A stretch of DNA of 64,000 bases. It comes from JASHPR01 sp963795055 (GTDB taxonomy: Bacteria; Actinomycetota; Actinomycetes; Streptosporangiales; Streptosporangiaceae). A program made the position numbers and the translations under genes. This document shows positions 7,685-16,127 of the stretch, in pieces. Below the pieces are notes generated by a model, which was given only the letters and a program-made list of their open reading frames with translations, did not search any database and was not told the DNA's origin. The stretch lies in assembly GCA_963795055.1 (NCBI GenBank), contig CAWCGJ010000038.1, positions 32,855 to 96,854 of the forward strand, read 5' to 3'. Every line of letters begins with the position of its first letter. The first letter of the stretch is position 1.

Positions 7685-8774
7685 ATGAAGCAGTCGCCGG
7701 ATTTTTCCCTTCGCGGTGCCGTTGACTTGGGCGCCAGGCAGGCCGCCGCGCAGCGCAGGCAGCAGGCCGCCCAGGCACCGGACTCCGGGGGCCAGACGGG
7801 ATATGTGATCGACGTCACCGACGAGAGCTTCAACGCCGACGTCGTCGACAGGTCGCGCAGCGTCCCGGTGATCATGGACCTGTGGGCCGAGTGGTGCGGG
7901 CCGTGCAAGCAGCTCTCGCCGGTGCTGGAGAAGCTCGCGGCCGAAGCCGAAGGCGCCTGGGTGCTCGCCAAGGTGGACGTGGACGCCAACCCGCAGCTGA
8001 GCGCGGCGCTCCAGGTCCAGTCCATCCCGATGGTGGTGGCCGTGCTCGACGGGCAGCTGGTGCCCGGCTTCCTCGGCGCGCTGCCGGAGTCCGACGTGCG
8101 GGAGTGGATCGGCCAGGTCCTGCAGGTAGCCGCGCAGCTCGGCCTGCCGGGCCCGGAGGCCGCCGCCCCGCCCGCCGACGCCGAGCCCGAGGACGCCGAG
8201 CGCGCGGCCGGGCAGGCGCCCGGCAGGCCGAGGCAGGCCCGCCGGGCAGGCCGGAGGCCGGCCCGCGCGGTCAGGGCCCGGGCTCCGCCGGGGCGCCAGG
8301 CCCGGCGGGCGGCCGGAGACCGGGGCCGGGCCGCGGCGGTCCCGGAGCGGGCGATGCGTTCGCCGACCCCGCGTTCGGCGAGGCGCGGGAGGCCATGGAG
8401 CGCGGCGACCTGGAAGGCGCCGCCGCGGCCTTCGAGAAGGTGCTCGCGTCGGCCCCTGGCCACCCGGTGGCCACGATGGGGCTCGCGCAGGTGGACCTGA
8501 TCAGGCGCGTGAACTCCTACGACCAGGCGAAGGCGACCAGGACGCCGAGGAACGCCCCGGCGATCCCGAGGCCCAGGCCCGGATGGCCGACATCGACGTG
8601 GCCACGGGCGAGATCGAGGCCGGATTCGACCGGCTCCTCGACACGGTCAGGCGGACCTCGGGCGAGGAGCGCAACCAGGCCCGGCTGCACCTGCTCCGGC
8701 TGTTCGAGGCCTTCCCGCCCCGGGACCCGCGGGTCACCAAGGCCCGGGCGACGCTGTCCAGCCTGCTGTTCTAG
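7685..8774 (+). pseudogene. Thioredoxin-TPR co-chaperone (CnoX/YbbN type), two frameshifts
   Basis: The family holds unfolded proteins and protects them from oxidation, then passes them to chaperones. From ATG 7685 the frame gives a thioredoxin domain with WCGPC (near 7892-7906) and the cis-Pro stretch QSIPMVVA, then a Gly/Pro/Arg-rich linker. The TPR part continues in a second frame (AREAMERGDLEGAAAAFEKV, about 8380-8440, to SYDQAKA at 8535) and the end in a third frame (ARMADIDVATGEIEAG to the TAG at 8774). Both changes equal the loss of one base, one in the GC-rich linker (8150-8360), one near 8536-8540. All pieces are well conserved, so either the gene broke recently or the assembly is wrong. 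The end overlaps the convergent MarR gene by 4 bp. Confidence 0.8.
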
Positions 8775-9343
8775 GTCGTCTCCGCGGCCGGGCGGCCCGT
8801 GGTGGGCGGCGCCGCCCCGGGCGGTGCTGTCTCGTGCGGTGCGCCGTCGGCGAGCTGCTCGAGCGCGGGCAGCGCCGCCGCCAGCGCGGCGAGCTGGTCC
8901 GGGGACAGCGTCAGCAGGCTGTCGGCCAGCAGGATCGTGTTCTCCTGCCGGATCCGGTCCAGCACCTCATGGCCGCGCTCGGTGACGGCCAGCGTCCACG
9001 CGCGAGCGTCCCCCGGGACCGCGTGCCGCTGCACGTAGCCGTGTTCTTCCAGCGCGCTCACCAGCCTGGTCAGCGTCGAGGGCGCGATCCGTTCCGCGGC
9101 GGCCAGGTCGCCCAGGCGCAGCGGCCCGGCCTGCTCGACCGTGGCCAGCGCGGCCAGCTGCGTGGGCGTCAGCCCGGCGAGCTCGTGCTTGCGCAGCCGC
9201 CGGGACAGGCGCGCGATCGCGACCCGCAGCCGGGTGACGTCGACCACGGGCGCGCCGGACAGCACGGCCGTGGCCGCCTGGGCGCCGTGCTGGCGGCCAT
9301 CCTGCGGACCGGTACCCCCGCCGCTCGCGTTACCCCGAGACAC
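8771..9343 (-). CDS. MarR family transcriptional regulator
   Basis: A MarR winged-helix protein with the core ARLSRRLRKHELAGLTPTQ, recognition helix region ERIAPSTLTRLVSALEEHG and wing DARAWTLAVTERG, followed by a Pro/Ala-rich tail. The open frame extends to ATG 9430, only 6 bp from the divergent AlgH/YqgE start, but its first 29 residues have no family character. GTG at 9343 leaves a normal intergenic space and is preceded by TACGCT, which could be a -10 of a leaderless transcript. I chose 9343 for these reasons, not because of a ribosome site. The likely target is itself and the divergent gene; the ligand is unknown. Confidence 0.82.
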   Translation of the reverse strand: MSRGNASGGGTGPQDGRQHGAQAATAVLSGAPVVDVTRLRVAIARLSRRLRKHELAGLTPTQLAALATVEQAGPLRLGDLAAAERIAPSTLTRLVSALEEHGYVQRHAVPGDARAWTLAVTERGHEVLDRIRQENTILLADSLLTLSPDQLAALAAALPALEQLADGAPHETAPPGAAPPTTGRPAAETT

Positions 9344-9436
9344 CCATACAGCGTACGTGCCCCGGGTCGGAAAGCCGCGCAGGCATCCTGCAATCGCACC
9401 GCGCGAAGTTCCGCGATTCTGGCGCATCATTGATAC

Positions 9437-10012
9437 ATGGAGGCTGAATCCCTCAACGGCCAGCTTCTCGTGGCCACGCCGCTGCTCGGCGACCCGAATT
9501 TCCGGCGGACCGTGATCCTGATCGTCGAGGACGAGCCGGAGGAGGGAACGCTCGGCGTCGTGCTGAACCGCCCCACCGAGGTCCAGGTCGAGCAGGTGCT
9601 CGAATCGTGGACGGACCTCGTCACCGGGCCGTCCGTGGTGTTCCGGGGCGGCCCGGTCTCGCCGAACAGCGCCCTGGCCCTGGCCCTGGCGCGGGGCGAC
9701 GACGAGCCGCTCGGCTGGCGCTCGCTGGAGGGGTCCAGCCTCACCTCGAGGATCGGGCTGGTCGACCTGGAGGCACCGCCGGAGCTGCTCGCCGGGGGCA
9801 TCACCTCGCTGCGGGTCTTCGCGGGCTACGCGGGGTGGGGGCCCGGCCAGCTGCAGGCGGAGATCGAGGAGGGCGCCTGGTACGTGCTGGCCGGCGAGCC
9901 GACCGACGCGTTCCTGGCCGAGCCGGAGCGGCTCTGGCAGGAGGTGCTCCGGCGGCAGGGCGGCGAGTTCGCCATCGTGGCCACCTACCCGGACGATCCG
10001 CTGCTCAACTGA
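9437..10012 (+). CDS. YqgE/AlgH family protein (UPF0301)
   Basis: 191 residues, the usual family length. The N-terminal LVATPLLGDPNFRRTVILI and the blocks GVVLNRPTE, FRGGPVSPNS and FAGYAGWGPGQLQAEIEEGAW are the UPF0301 signature. The biochemical role is unresolved; AlgH in Pseudomonas was first described as a regulator of alginate genes. The ATG at 9437 has no Shine-Dalgarno sequence and sits close behind TTGATAC, so a leaderless transcript is possible. It diverges from a MarR gene, and a hairpin at 10031-10049 follows. Confidence 0.9.
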   Translation: MEAESLNGQLLVATPLLGDPNFRRTVILIVEDEPEEGTLGVVLNRPTEVQVEQVLESWTDLVTGPSVVFRGGPVSPNSALALALARGDDEPLGWRSLEGSSLTSRIGLVDLEAPPELLAGGITSLRVFAGYAGWGPGQLQAEIEEGAWYVLAGEPTDAFLAEPERLWQEVLRRQGGEFAIVATYPDDPLLN

Positions 10013-10030
10013 GGCCTTGCACCCGTCGAT

Positions 10031-10049
10031 CCAGCCCGCAGCGGGCTGG
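10031..10049 (+). terminator. Hairpin after the YqgE/AlgH gene
   Basis: CCAGCCC pairs with GGGCTGG around GCAGC, 18 nt after the stop codon and about 55 nt before the next start. No T tract follows. Confidence 0.5.
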
Positions 10050-10103
10050 GAAGCCCAGGTTCACGGAGCCGTAACCGCGTGCCAGCCGTTAGACTCGGTC
10101 CTC

Positions 10104-10361
10104 GTGAGCACAGAAGTCCTGCCAGGAAGCGATGTCAGGGAAGACACCCGGACCCGCCCGGATCTCTCCCACGGCGACGGCGATCATGAGCGATTCGCGC
10201 ACTACGTCGACAAAGACAAGATCGTCGACAGCGCCGTGACCGGCACGCCCGTGGTCGCGCTCTGCGGCAAGGTCTGGGTGCCGAGCCGGGACCCCAAGCG
10301 GTTTCCCGTGTGCCCCGAGTGCAAGGAGATCTACGAGTCCCTGCCGGGGGGCGACGACTAG
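10104..10361 (+). CDS. DUF3039 family small protein
   Basis: 85 residues of unknown function, recognised as DUF3039, a family common in actinobacteria. The conserved part is RFAHYVDKDKIVDSAVTG followed by ALCGKVWVPSRDPKRFPVCPEC, with three Cys in CG and CPEC places that could bind a metal. The start is taken as GTG 10104; an upstream ATG at 10017 would add 29 unconserved residues that overlap the hairpin. It is probably monocistronic, as the next gene on the right runs the other way. Confidence 0.85.
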   Translation: MSTEVLPGSDVREDTRTRPDLSHGDGDHERFAHYVDKDKIVDSAVTGTPVVALCGKVWVPSRDPKRFPVCPECKEIYESLPGGDD

Positions 10362-10401
10362 GCATCACGGGCGGCCAGGCCGCGTGCGGGCGGCGGAACG
10401 G

Positions 10402-10989
10402 TCAGCCGGCCGTGCCCACGACGGGAGTCCCGGCTAGCTCGACGCCCGCCGTGCGCATCTCCCCGAGAGCGTCCTTGGTCGTCTGCGCGGCGACTCCGGC
10501 GGTGAGGTCAAGCAGCACCCGGGTCGCGAAGCCCGCGGTGGCGGCGTCGGTGGCCGTGGCCCGCACGCAATGGTCGGTGGCGATCCCGGCGATGTCCACG
10601 GCGGTGATGCCGCGCTGGCGGAGCCAGGCCGCGAGCGGAGTGCCGTCGGCGTCGGCGCCCTCGAACCCGCTGTAGGCGGCCGAGCGCGCGCCCTTGCGGA
10701 ACACCGCCTCGAACCCGCCCGGGTCCAGGCGGGGATGAAAGTCCGCGCCGGGCGTGCCGACCACGCAGTGCGGCGGCCAGGTCACGATGAAGTCGGGCTC
10801 GTCGGAGAAATGGCCGCCGGGATCGACATGATAATCCTGTGTCGCCAGGACGTGGTCGTAGCGATCGCGGTCCGGGCCGGCCAGGTACCCGCTGATCGCG
10901 CGGGCCACCCCGGTGCCCCCGAAGACGGCGAGCGAGCCGCCCTCGCAGAAATCGTTCTGGACGTCGACGATCAACAGCGCTTTGACCAC
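10402..10989 (-). CDS. pncA: Nicotinamidase (isochorismatase-like hydrolase)
   Basis: Converts nicotinamide to nicotinate in NAD salvage; nicotinamidase also activates pyrazinamide in mycobacteria. The catalytic triad of the family is present: Asp9 in VDVQNDF, Lys99 in FRKG and Cys141 in TDHC. The metal-binding set Asp52/His54/His60 in QDYHVDPGGH separates true nicotinamidases from other isochorismatase-like proteins. Length 195 fits. The next NAD-salvage enzyme, nicotinate phosphoribosyltransferase, lies 2.6 kb away at 13635-14984 on the same strand, separated by an ABC exporter and a TetR gene, so they are neighbours but not one operon. Confidence 0.92.
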   Translation of the reverse strand: MVKALLIVDVQNDFCEGGSLAVFGGTGVARAISGYLAGPDRDRYDHVLATQDYHVDPGGHFSDEPDFIVTWPPHCVVGTPGADFHPRLDPGGFEAVFRKGARSAAYSGFEGADADGTPLAAWLRQRGITAVDIAGIATDHCVRATATDAATAGFATRVLLDLTAGVAAQTTKDALGEMRTAGVELAGTPVVGTAG

Positions 10990-11031
10990 ACGCCGAGCTT
11001 AGCCAGGCCGGTGCCCCGTGGGGGGGCGGGG

Positions 11032-11802
11032 CTATTTCTGGGCCAGGCGGAACGCCCGGGTGGACAGCGCGGCGGTGACCACGAGGGCGATGGCCAGGAA
11101 GCCGGCGTAGGAGGCCACCGTGCCCCACGGTGGGTGAGCGGCGATCGCCTCGCGCCCGGCGCTGGCCGCCCAGTTGACCGGGTTGAACCGGGCGATGCCG
11201 GCGATCCAGCCGGGAACGATGGCCAGCGACAGGAACGCCCCGGACAGGAACGTCAGCGGCAGCACGAGCGTGGTCGACGCGGCGATCAGGGTCTCGCGCT
11301 GCGGGACCAGCAGGGCCAGCCCGTCGGACAGCCCGGCCATGGCCAGCGCGATCAGCACCGAGACCGCGACCAGGACCGCGATGCCGGCCGCGCCGCCGGG
11401 GAAGCCCGCCCCGATGCCCCAGCCGATCGCGATGATGATCGCCGACTGCACCACGGTGGTGACCGCCTGGTAGGCGAGGGACGACACGATCAGCGCGCCG
11501 CGGTGCACCGGCGCGGTCAGGAACCGGTCCATGACGCCGGTGTCCATGTCCTCGATGAACGACATGCCGGACCAGCTGGACGAGAACAGCGCGGTCATGA
11601 TCACCACGCCGGGCGTGAGGTAGGTGATGTAGTTTCCGCCGCCGAACCCGGGTATCTCGGCGACCTTCTTGAACAGGGCCCCGAACAGCAGCAGCCAGAT
11701 GACCGGCTGGGTGAGCGTGATCCCGATGACCGCGGGCTGACGGTAGAGCTGGCGCAGGTACCGGCCCGTGAGCAGGGCCCACGACTGGCGGATGAGGTTC
11801 AT
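11032..11802 (-). CDS. ABC-2 type transporter permease (DrrB-like)
   Basis: 256 residues with about six membrane segments and the ABC-2 signature region (FLSGAFLSLAIVPGWI, then FNPVNW). The block GMSFIEDMDTGVMDRFLTAP is typical of the daunorubicin-resistance type permeases. The start ATG overlaps the stop of the ATPase gene by 4 bp, so the two form one exporter. Substrate is unknown; family members export antibiotics or lipids. Control is most likely by the divergent TetR at 12868. Confidence 0.9.
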   Translation of the reverse strand: MNLIRQSWALLTGRYLRQLYRQPAVIGITLTQPVIWLLLFGALFKKVAEIPGFGGGNYITYLTPGVVIMTALFSSSWSGMSFIEDMDTGVMDRFLTAPVHRGALIVSSLAYQAVTTVVQSAIIIAIGWGIGAGFPGGAAGIAVLVAVSVLIALAMAGLSDGLALLVPQRETLIAASTTLVLPLTFLSGAFLSLAIVPGWIAGIARFNPVNWAASAGREAIAAHPPWGTVASYAGFLAIALVVTAALSTRAFRLAQK

Positions 11803-12785
11803 GCGACGGCGCTCCCTTCGGCCTGGCCGAACGAGCGGCCGGCGTAGTGCAGGTAGACGTCGTCCAGCGACGGCCGGGCGACGGTAACGGACAGTACGGG
11901 CACGGCCTCGGCCTCCAGCCCGGCGAGCACGGCGGGCAGCGCCCGCGGCCCGTCGGCCACCCGGGCCCGGACCAGGGCGCCGTCGGCGGTGGTCTGCCGG
12001 ACCTGCGGAACCTGGGCGAGAGCCTTCTCGGCCCGCTCCACCCGGCCGGCGCCGTCGAGCTCGAGCAGCACCGAGTCACCCTGCAGCCGGGCCTTGAGCT
12101 GGTCGGAGGTGCCCTCGGCGACGATCCGGCCGCGGTCGGTGATCGCGACCTTGGCCGCGAACTTGTCGGCCTCCTCCAGGTAGTGGGTGGTGACCAGGAT
12201 GGTCGTCCCGGTCTGCGCCGACAGGCCGGTGAGCACCGCCCAGAGGTCGGCGCGGCCCTCCGGGTCGAGCCCGGTGGTCGGCTCGTCCAGGAACAGCACG
12301 GCCGGGCGGTGCACCAGCGCGGTCGCCACGTCCAGGCGCCGTCGCATGCCGCCCGAGTAGGTGCGTACCGGCCGCCCGGCCGCCTCGGCCAGCCCGAACT
12401 GGTCCAGCAGCTCGGCCGCCCGGCGCCGCAGCTCCGTGCGCCGCATCCCGTAGATCCGGCCCTGCAAGACCAGGTTCTCGTAGCCGGTCAGCAGGCCCAC
12501 CGCGCCGCTGTGCTGGCTCACCGTGCCAATGACGGAGCGGACCCGGGCGGGCCGCTTAAGCACGTCGATGCCGGCCACGACCGCCCTCCCGGCATCGGGC
12601 CGGGACAGCGTGGTCAGGATCCGTACGGTCGTCGTCTTCCCGGCCCCGTTCGGGCCGAGCAGGGCGAAGACGGTGCCTGCCTCGGCCGTGAAGCTCATCC
12701 CGTCCAGCGCGCGCACCTCGCTCCCGCGGCCGCCGTAGCTCTTGCGGAGCTCGCTGGCGGCCACGGCGCCGGTTGCCTCGTTCAT
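11799..12785 (-). CDS. ABC transporter ATP-binding protein (DrrA-like)
   Basis: Drives the exporter permease encoded directly downstream. Walker A is GPNGAGKTTT, the signature is YSGGMRRRLD, Walker B is VLFLDEPTTGLDPEG and the switch is TTHYLEEADK; a C-terminal extension ends in PSLDDVYLHYAG, the mark of the DrrA group. The frame is open to 12812, but ATG 12785 is chosen because GGAGG at 12790-12794 lies 4 nt upstream. The upstream region with three GAAC-N3-GTTC sites is shared with the divergent TetR gene. Confidence 0.93.
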   Translation of the reverse strand: MNEATGAVAASELRKSYGGRGSEVRALDGMSFTAEAGTVFALLGPNGAGKTTTVRILTTLSRPDAGRAVVAGIDVLKRPARVRSVIGTVSQHSGAVGLLTGYENLVLQGRIYGMRRTELRRRAAELLDQFGLAEAAGRPVRTYSGGMRRRLDVATALVHRPAVLFLDEPTTGLDPEGRADLWAVLTGLSAQTGTTILVTTHYLEEADKFAAKVAITDRGRIVAEGTSDQLKARLQGDSVLLELDGAGRVERAEKALAQVPQVRQTTADGALVRARVADGPRALPAVLAGLEAEAVPVLSVTVARPSLDDVYLHYAGRSFGQAEGSAVA

Positions 12786-12794
12786 AAGTCCTCC

Positions 12795-12855
12795 GAACCA
12801 TGTTCTCGACACGAACGGTGTTCTGTGAACAACGGTTTACTACAGAACGGTGTTC
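12795..12855. promoter_or_regulatory. Three GAAC-N3-GTTC operator sites between DrrAB and TetR genes
   Basis: The dyad GAAC-N3-GTTC occurs at 12795-12805, 12813-12823 and 12845-12855; the last two are identical (GAACGGTGTTC). Centres are 18 and 32 bp apart. The outward form GTTC-N3-GAAC at 12820-12830 overlaps. The first site touches the ribosome site of the ATPase gene. This is the natural operator for the divergent TetR; binding itself is inferred. Confidence 0.75.
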
Positions 12856-12867
12856 ACGTCAAGTACG

Positions 12868-13638
12868 ATGTTTGTCATGCCGGGGACGTCAGGCGGGCCG
12901 GGTCAGCCAGGGGCGGCTCAGCCGGCGCCCGAGCCGCCGTGGCGGTCCGCGCCGCGGCGGCGCAACCCGCCCCGGCCGCAGCTCAGCCGGGAAGTGGTCG
13001 TCGCGGCCGCGCTCCAGGTGCTGGAGAAGGACGGCGGCGAGACGCTCACCATGCGCCGGGTCGCCGACCAGATCGGGGTCTCGGCCTCGTCGCTGTACGG
13101 GTACGTCGCCAACAAGGAGGAACTGGTCCAGCTGGTGCTCGACCGGATCTTCGAGGAGGTCGAGGTCCCGCCGACCAGCTCCTGGCAGGAGACGCTCAGG
13201 GAGTTCGGCCGGGCGATGCTCGCGATGTACCGGCGGCACCCGGGCGTGGCCGCGCTCACCCTGGGCCGCGTGGCGGTCACCCCCAGCATGATCCCCATAG
13301 GAGAGCGCATCGCGGCCGAGCTCCGCGCGGCGGGCATGCCCGACCAGGTCACCGCCTTCGTCGGCGACCTGGGCGGCCTCTACACCGGCGCCTACGCGTA
13401 CGAGCTGGACGTGACGCCGCTGTCCGGCCACGAGAGCGAGTTCCTGGCCCAGTTCACCTCCTGGATCAGGTCGCTGCCGGCGGACCGCTTCCCCAACACG
13501 GTCGCGCTCGCCGACCTGGCCGTCGCCGGGAGCACCCAGGACCGGTTCGAGTGGGGCATGGACGTCATCGTCCGGGGCCTGGCGACCTACCTGAACGACC
13601 CGCCCGACCCGAGGGACGGCTGGCCGGCCGGCAGCTAG
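12868..13638 (+). CDS. TetR family regulator with tetracyclin-repressor-like C-terminal domain
   Basis: The helix-turn-helix is plain: LTMRRVADQIGVSASSLYGYVANKEEL. The C-terminal part (AMLAMYRRHPGVAAL, then YTGAYAYELD) resembles TetR_C of drug-export regulators. Possible starts are GTG 12850, ATG 12868 and ATG 12877; GTG 12850 would lie inside an operator site, so ATG 12868 is preferred. The protein most likely represses itself and the divergent DrrAB-type exporter through three GAAC-N3-GTTC sites. Its stop overlaps that of the convergent nicotinate phosphoribosyltransferase gene by 4 bp. Confidence 0.9.
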   Translation: MFVMPGTSGGPGQPGAAQPAPEPPWRSAPRRRNPPRPQLSREVVVAAALQVLEKDGGETLTMRRVADQIGVSASSLYGYVANKEELVQLVLDRIFEEVEVPPTSSWQETLREFGRAMLAMYRRHPGVAALTLGRVAVTPSMIPIGERIAAELRAAGMPDQVTAFVGDLGGLYTGAYAYELDVTPLSGHESEFLAQFTSWIRSLPADRFPNTVALADLAVAGSTQDRFEWGMDVIVRGLATYLNDPPDPRDGWPAGS

Positions 13639-14984
13639 TCGCCGTCCGGGGTGAACACCGTCGGGACGGACGGGTAGCCGCGTGACAGCTGCAGCGCGTG
13701 CGCGGGAAGCTCGGCCTTCACCTCGCGGTGGCGGGAACGCGCCGCGTCGAGCGGCTCCCGGCCGACGATCTCGCCGCCGCGTATGAGCGGCCGCAGCAGC
13801 ACCCGGTCGTCCGGACCCGGATCGGCGGGCACCGTGGTGATCAGCTCGGCGACCGCCGTCCCGGCGGCGTCGCGGCTGCGTACCGCCCACTTGCGCCCGG
13901 GGCGCCCCGGCTTGCCCACCGAGCGCTTGGCCACGGCCCGCAGCGGGGCGGCGGCCCCGGGCTCGTCGGCCCGGGCCACCAGCTTGTACACCAGCGCCGC
14001 GGTCGGCACGCCGGACCCGGTGACCAGGGACGTGCCCACCCCGTAGCCGTCCACCGGGATGGCCGCCAGCGCGGCGATCGAGTACTCGTCCAGATCACCG
14101 CTGACCACGATCCTGGTCTTGACCGCGCCGAGCGAGTCGAGCAGCGTGCGCGCCTGCCGCGCGACCACCAGCAGGTCGCCGGAGTCGATCCGGATCGCGC
14201 CCAGGCCGGGACCGGCCACCTCGACGGCGGTCCGCACCGCGGCGGCCACGTCGTAGGTGTCGACCAGCAGGGTCGTGCCGGGGCCGAGCGCGTCGACCTG
14301 CGCGCGGAACGCGTCGCGCTCGCTGTCGTGCGCCAGCGTGAACGCGTGCGCCGCCGTACCGCTGGTCGGGACGCCGTAGTCATGACCGGCGCGCAGGTTG
14401 GAGGTGAAGTCGAACCCGGCGATGTAGGCGGCGCGGGCGCTGGCCACGGCGGCCAGCTCGTGGGTGCGGCGCGAGCCCATCTCGATCAGCGGCCGGTCAC
14501 CGGCCGCGGTCACCATCCGCGACGCGGCCGAGGCGATGGCGCAGTCGTGGTTGAGGATCGACAACACCAGCGTCTCCAGCACGACGGCCTCGGCGAACGG
14601 CGCCTCCACCACCAGGATCGGGGACCCGGGGAAGTAGCAGTCGCCCTCCGCGTACCCCCAGATGTCGCCGCTGAAGGCGTAGGCCTCCAGGTAGCGCAGG
14701 GTCGCTTCGTCAGCCACGCCGGCATCGGCCAGGAAACCGAGTTCCTCCGGGCCGAACCGGAACCGGGCCAGCGCGTCGAGCAGCCGCCCGGCGCCCGCGA
14801 CGACCCCGTAGCGGCGGCCGTGCGGCAGGTGCCGGGCGAACACCTCGAAGACCGCGCGCCGCTGCGCCACCCCGCTGCGCAGCGCCGCGCGCAGCATGGT
14901 GAGCTCGTACTGATCGGTCAGCAGGGCGGTGCTGGCCGGCCCGGCCGCGGACGGCGGCCTCCCGCCGTCAGGGTGAGTAGCCAC
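13635..14984 (-). CDS. pncB: Nicotinate phosphoribosyltransferase
   Basis: Joins nicotinate to PRPP to give nicotinate mononucleotide, the step after nicotinamidase in the Preiss-Handler route. 449 residues. Family marks: LLTDQYELTM near the N terminus, the GSRRTHE active-site region, FDFTSN followed by GVPTSGTAAHAF, IRIDSGDL and the glycine-rich GYGVGTSLVT. The start ATG has no strong ribosome site but the first conserved block lies within 25 residues of it. Together with pncA at 10402-10989 it completes a nicotinamide salvage pair. The following gene on the other side of its promoter is clpS, transcribed divergently; in many actinobacteria pncB and clpS are neighbours, as I recall. Confidence 0.94.
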   Translation of the reverse strand: MATHPDGGRPPSAAGPASTALLTDQYELTMLRAALRSGVAQRRAVFEVFARHLPHGRRYGVVAGAGRLLDALARFRFGPEELGFLADAGVADEATLRYLEAYAFSGDIWGYAEGDCYFPGSPILVVEAPFAEAVVLETLVLSILNHDCAIASAASRMVTAAGDRPLIEMGSRRTHELAAVASARAAYIAGFDFTSNLRAGHDYGVPTSGTAAHAFTLAHDSERDAFRAQVDALGPGTTLLVDTYDVAAAVRTAVEVAGPGLGAIRIDSGDLLVVARQARTLLDSLGAVKTRIVVSGDLDEYSIAALAAIPVDGYGVGTSLVTGSGVPTAALVYKLVARADEPGAAAPLRAVAKRSVGKPGRPGRKWAVRSRDAAGTAVAELITTVPADPGPDDRVLLRPLIRGGEIVGREPLDAARSRHREVKAELPAHALQLSRGYPSVPTVFTPDGD

Positions 14985-15177
14985 GAGGGAAGCCTACGGA
15001 TCGCGAGGCAAGCCCACGGACCTGCCCGGTATCGCGGGCAGCCCGGCGGTGTCACGGACGCGCCCCGGCTTTGGCAGACTGAGGGTCTACGGACTGAGCC
15101 TTTCATCCGTCGGCCACGTGCCGAGAGCACGTGGGAGGTCATGGGGAGAGCAAAGGTTCACCGGGGAGGTGATGGCC

Positions 15178-15468
15178 GTGAGCGTGGCACCTGCCGAGGT
15201 CGAGCGATCAGAGACCAGCGAGCAGGCGGTCCCTGACATGCCCTGGGTCACGATCGTGTGGAACGATCCGGTCAACCTCATGTCGTACGTGACGTACGTG
15301 TTCCAGAAGGTGTTCGGCTACGCCAAGCCGAAGGCCGAGAAGCTCATGCTCGACGTGCACCACAAGGGCAAGGCCGTGGTCTCCGCCGGGGGCCGCGAGG
15401 CGATGGAACGGGACGCGGAAACGCTGCACGGCTACGGTCTGTGGGCCACGATCAGCCACGATTCGTGA
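15178..15468 (+). CDS. clpS: ATP-dependent Clp protease adaptor ClpS
   Basis: ClpS brings N-degron substrates to the Clp protease unfoldase. The 96-residue protein shows PWVTIVWNDPVNLMSYVTYV, LMLDVHHKGKAVV and EAMERDAETLHGYGLWATI, the full core including the substrate-pocket Asn-Asp pair and the His residues. GTG 15178 is chosen, 8 nt after GGAGG at 15165-15169; ATG 15172 is also possible. The next gene follows within 30 bp, so ClpS starts a five-gene run that continues to cysM. Confidence 0.94.
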   Translation: MSVAPAEVERSETSEQAVPDMPWVTIVWNDPVNLMSYVTYVFQKVFGYAKPKAEKLMLDVHHKGKAVVSAGGREAMERDAETLHGYGLWATISHDS

Positions 15469-15497
15469 CCAGCGCCGGGCCGGAGCCGGAGGAGAGC

Positions 15498-16103
15498 GTG
15501 AACCTGCCGGGGCTGCTGGGAGGGTTCCGCCCGTCCCGGGGCGGCGGCGCCACCGCGCGGTTCGGGGCGGTGGAGGCGGCCAACCTCCGCTACCTGGTCG
15601 GCCAGGTCGTGGAGCTGCTCGGCGGCGACACGCCGGACGAGGAACGGCCGGATGACCGCCCCGCCGGACCGGAGGACGACCTGCCCAGCGCGGGCGACCT
15701 GGCGGCGATGATCGGCCTGACCGAGAACTCCGAGCTGCCCTCCGATCCCGCCCTGGCCCGGCTGCTGCCCGACGCCTACCGCGACGATCCGGAGGCGTCC
15801 GGCGAGTTCCGCCGGTATACCGAGCAGGGCCTGCGCTCGGGCAAGGTGGCCGCGGCGAGGACCGTGCTGGCCACGCTGCCCCCGAAGGGGGGCCGGGTCC
15901 GGCTGTCCGGGCCGGAGGCCCAGGCCTGGCTACGGGCGCTCAACGACGTCCGGCTCGCGCTCGGCGTACGCCTCGAGGTCACCGAGGACTTCGATGAGCA
16001 GCTGGCGCGCATGAGCCCGGGCGATCCCCGCCTGGCGTACGCGGACGTATACCAGTGGCTGGGGTACCTGCAGGAGACCCTGGTGGGGGCGCTGTCGCGG
16101 TGA
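15498..16103 (+). CDS. DUF2017 family protein
   Basis: A 201-residue protein of unknown function found next to clpS in many actinobacteria, recognised as DUF2017. Conserved parts are ANLRYLVGQVVELL near the N terminus, ALARLLPDAYRDDPEASGEFRRY in the middle and YQWLGYLQETLVGAL at the end, mostly helical. GTG 15498 is chosen as GGAGG at 15488-15492 is 5 nt upstream; GTG 15465, overlapping the clpS stop, is possible but adds 11 unconserved residues. Its steady link to clpS suggests a part in proteolysis or in control of the cluster; that is inference. Confidence 0.87.
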   Translation: MNLPGLLGGFRPSRGGGATARFGAVEAANLRYLVGQVVELLGGDTPDEERPDDRPAGPEDDLPSAGDLAAMIGLTENSELPSDPALARLLPDAYRDDPEASGEFRRYTEQGLRSGKVAAARTVLATLPPKGGRVRLSGPEAQAWLRALNDVRLALGVRLEVTEDFDEQLARMSPGDPRLAYADVYQWLGYLQETLVGALSR

Positions 16104-16127
16104 CCGCGGCGGGCTACGCTCGCGTGC

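Noticed and set aside
8583..8774. Separate 63-residue protein
   Set aside because: It is the natural C-terminal end of the thioredoxin-TPR protein in a shifted frame.
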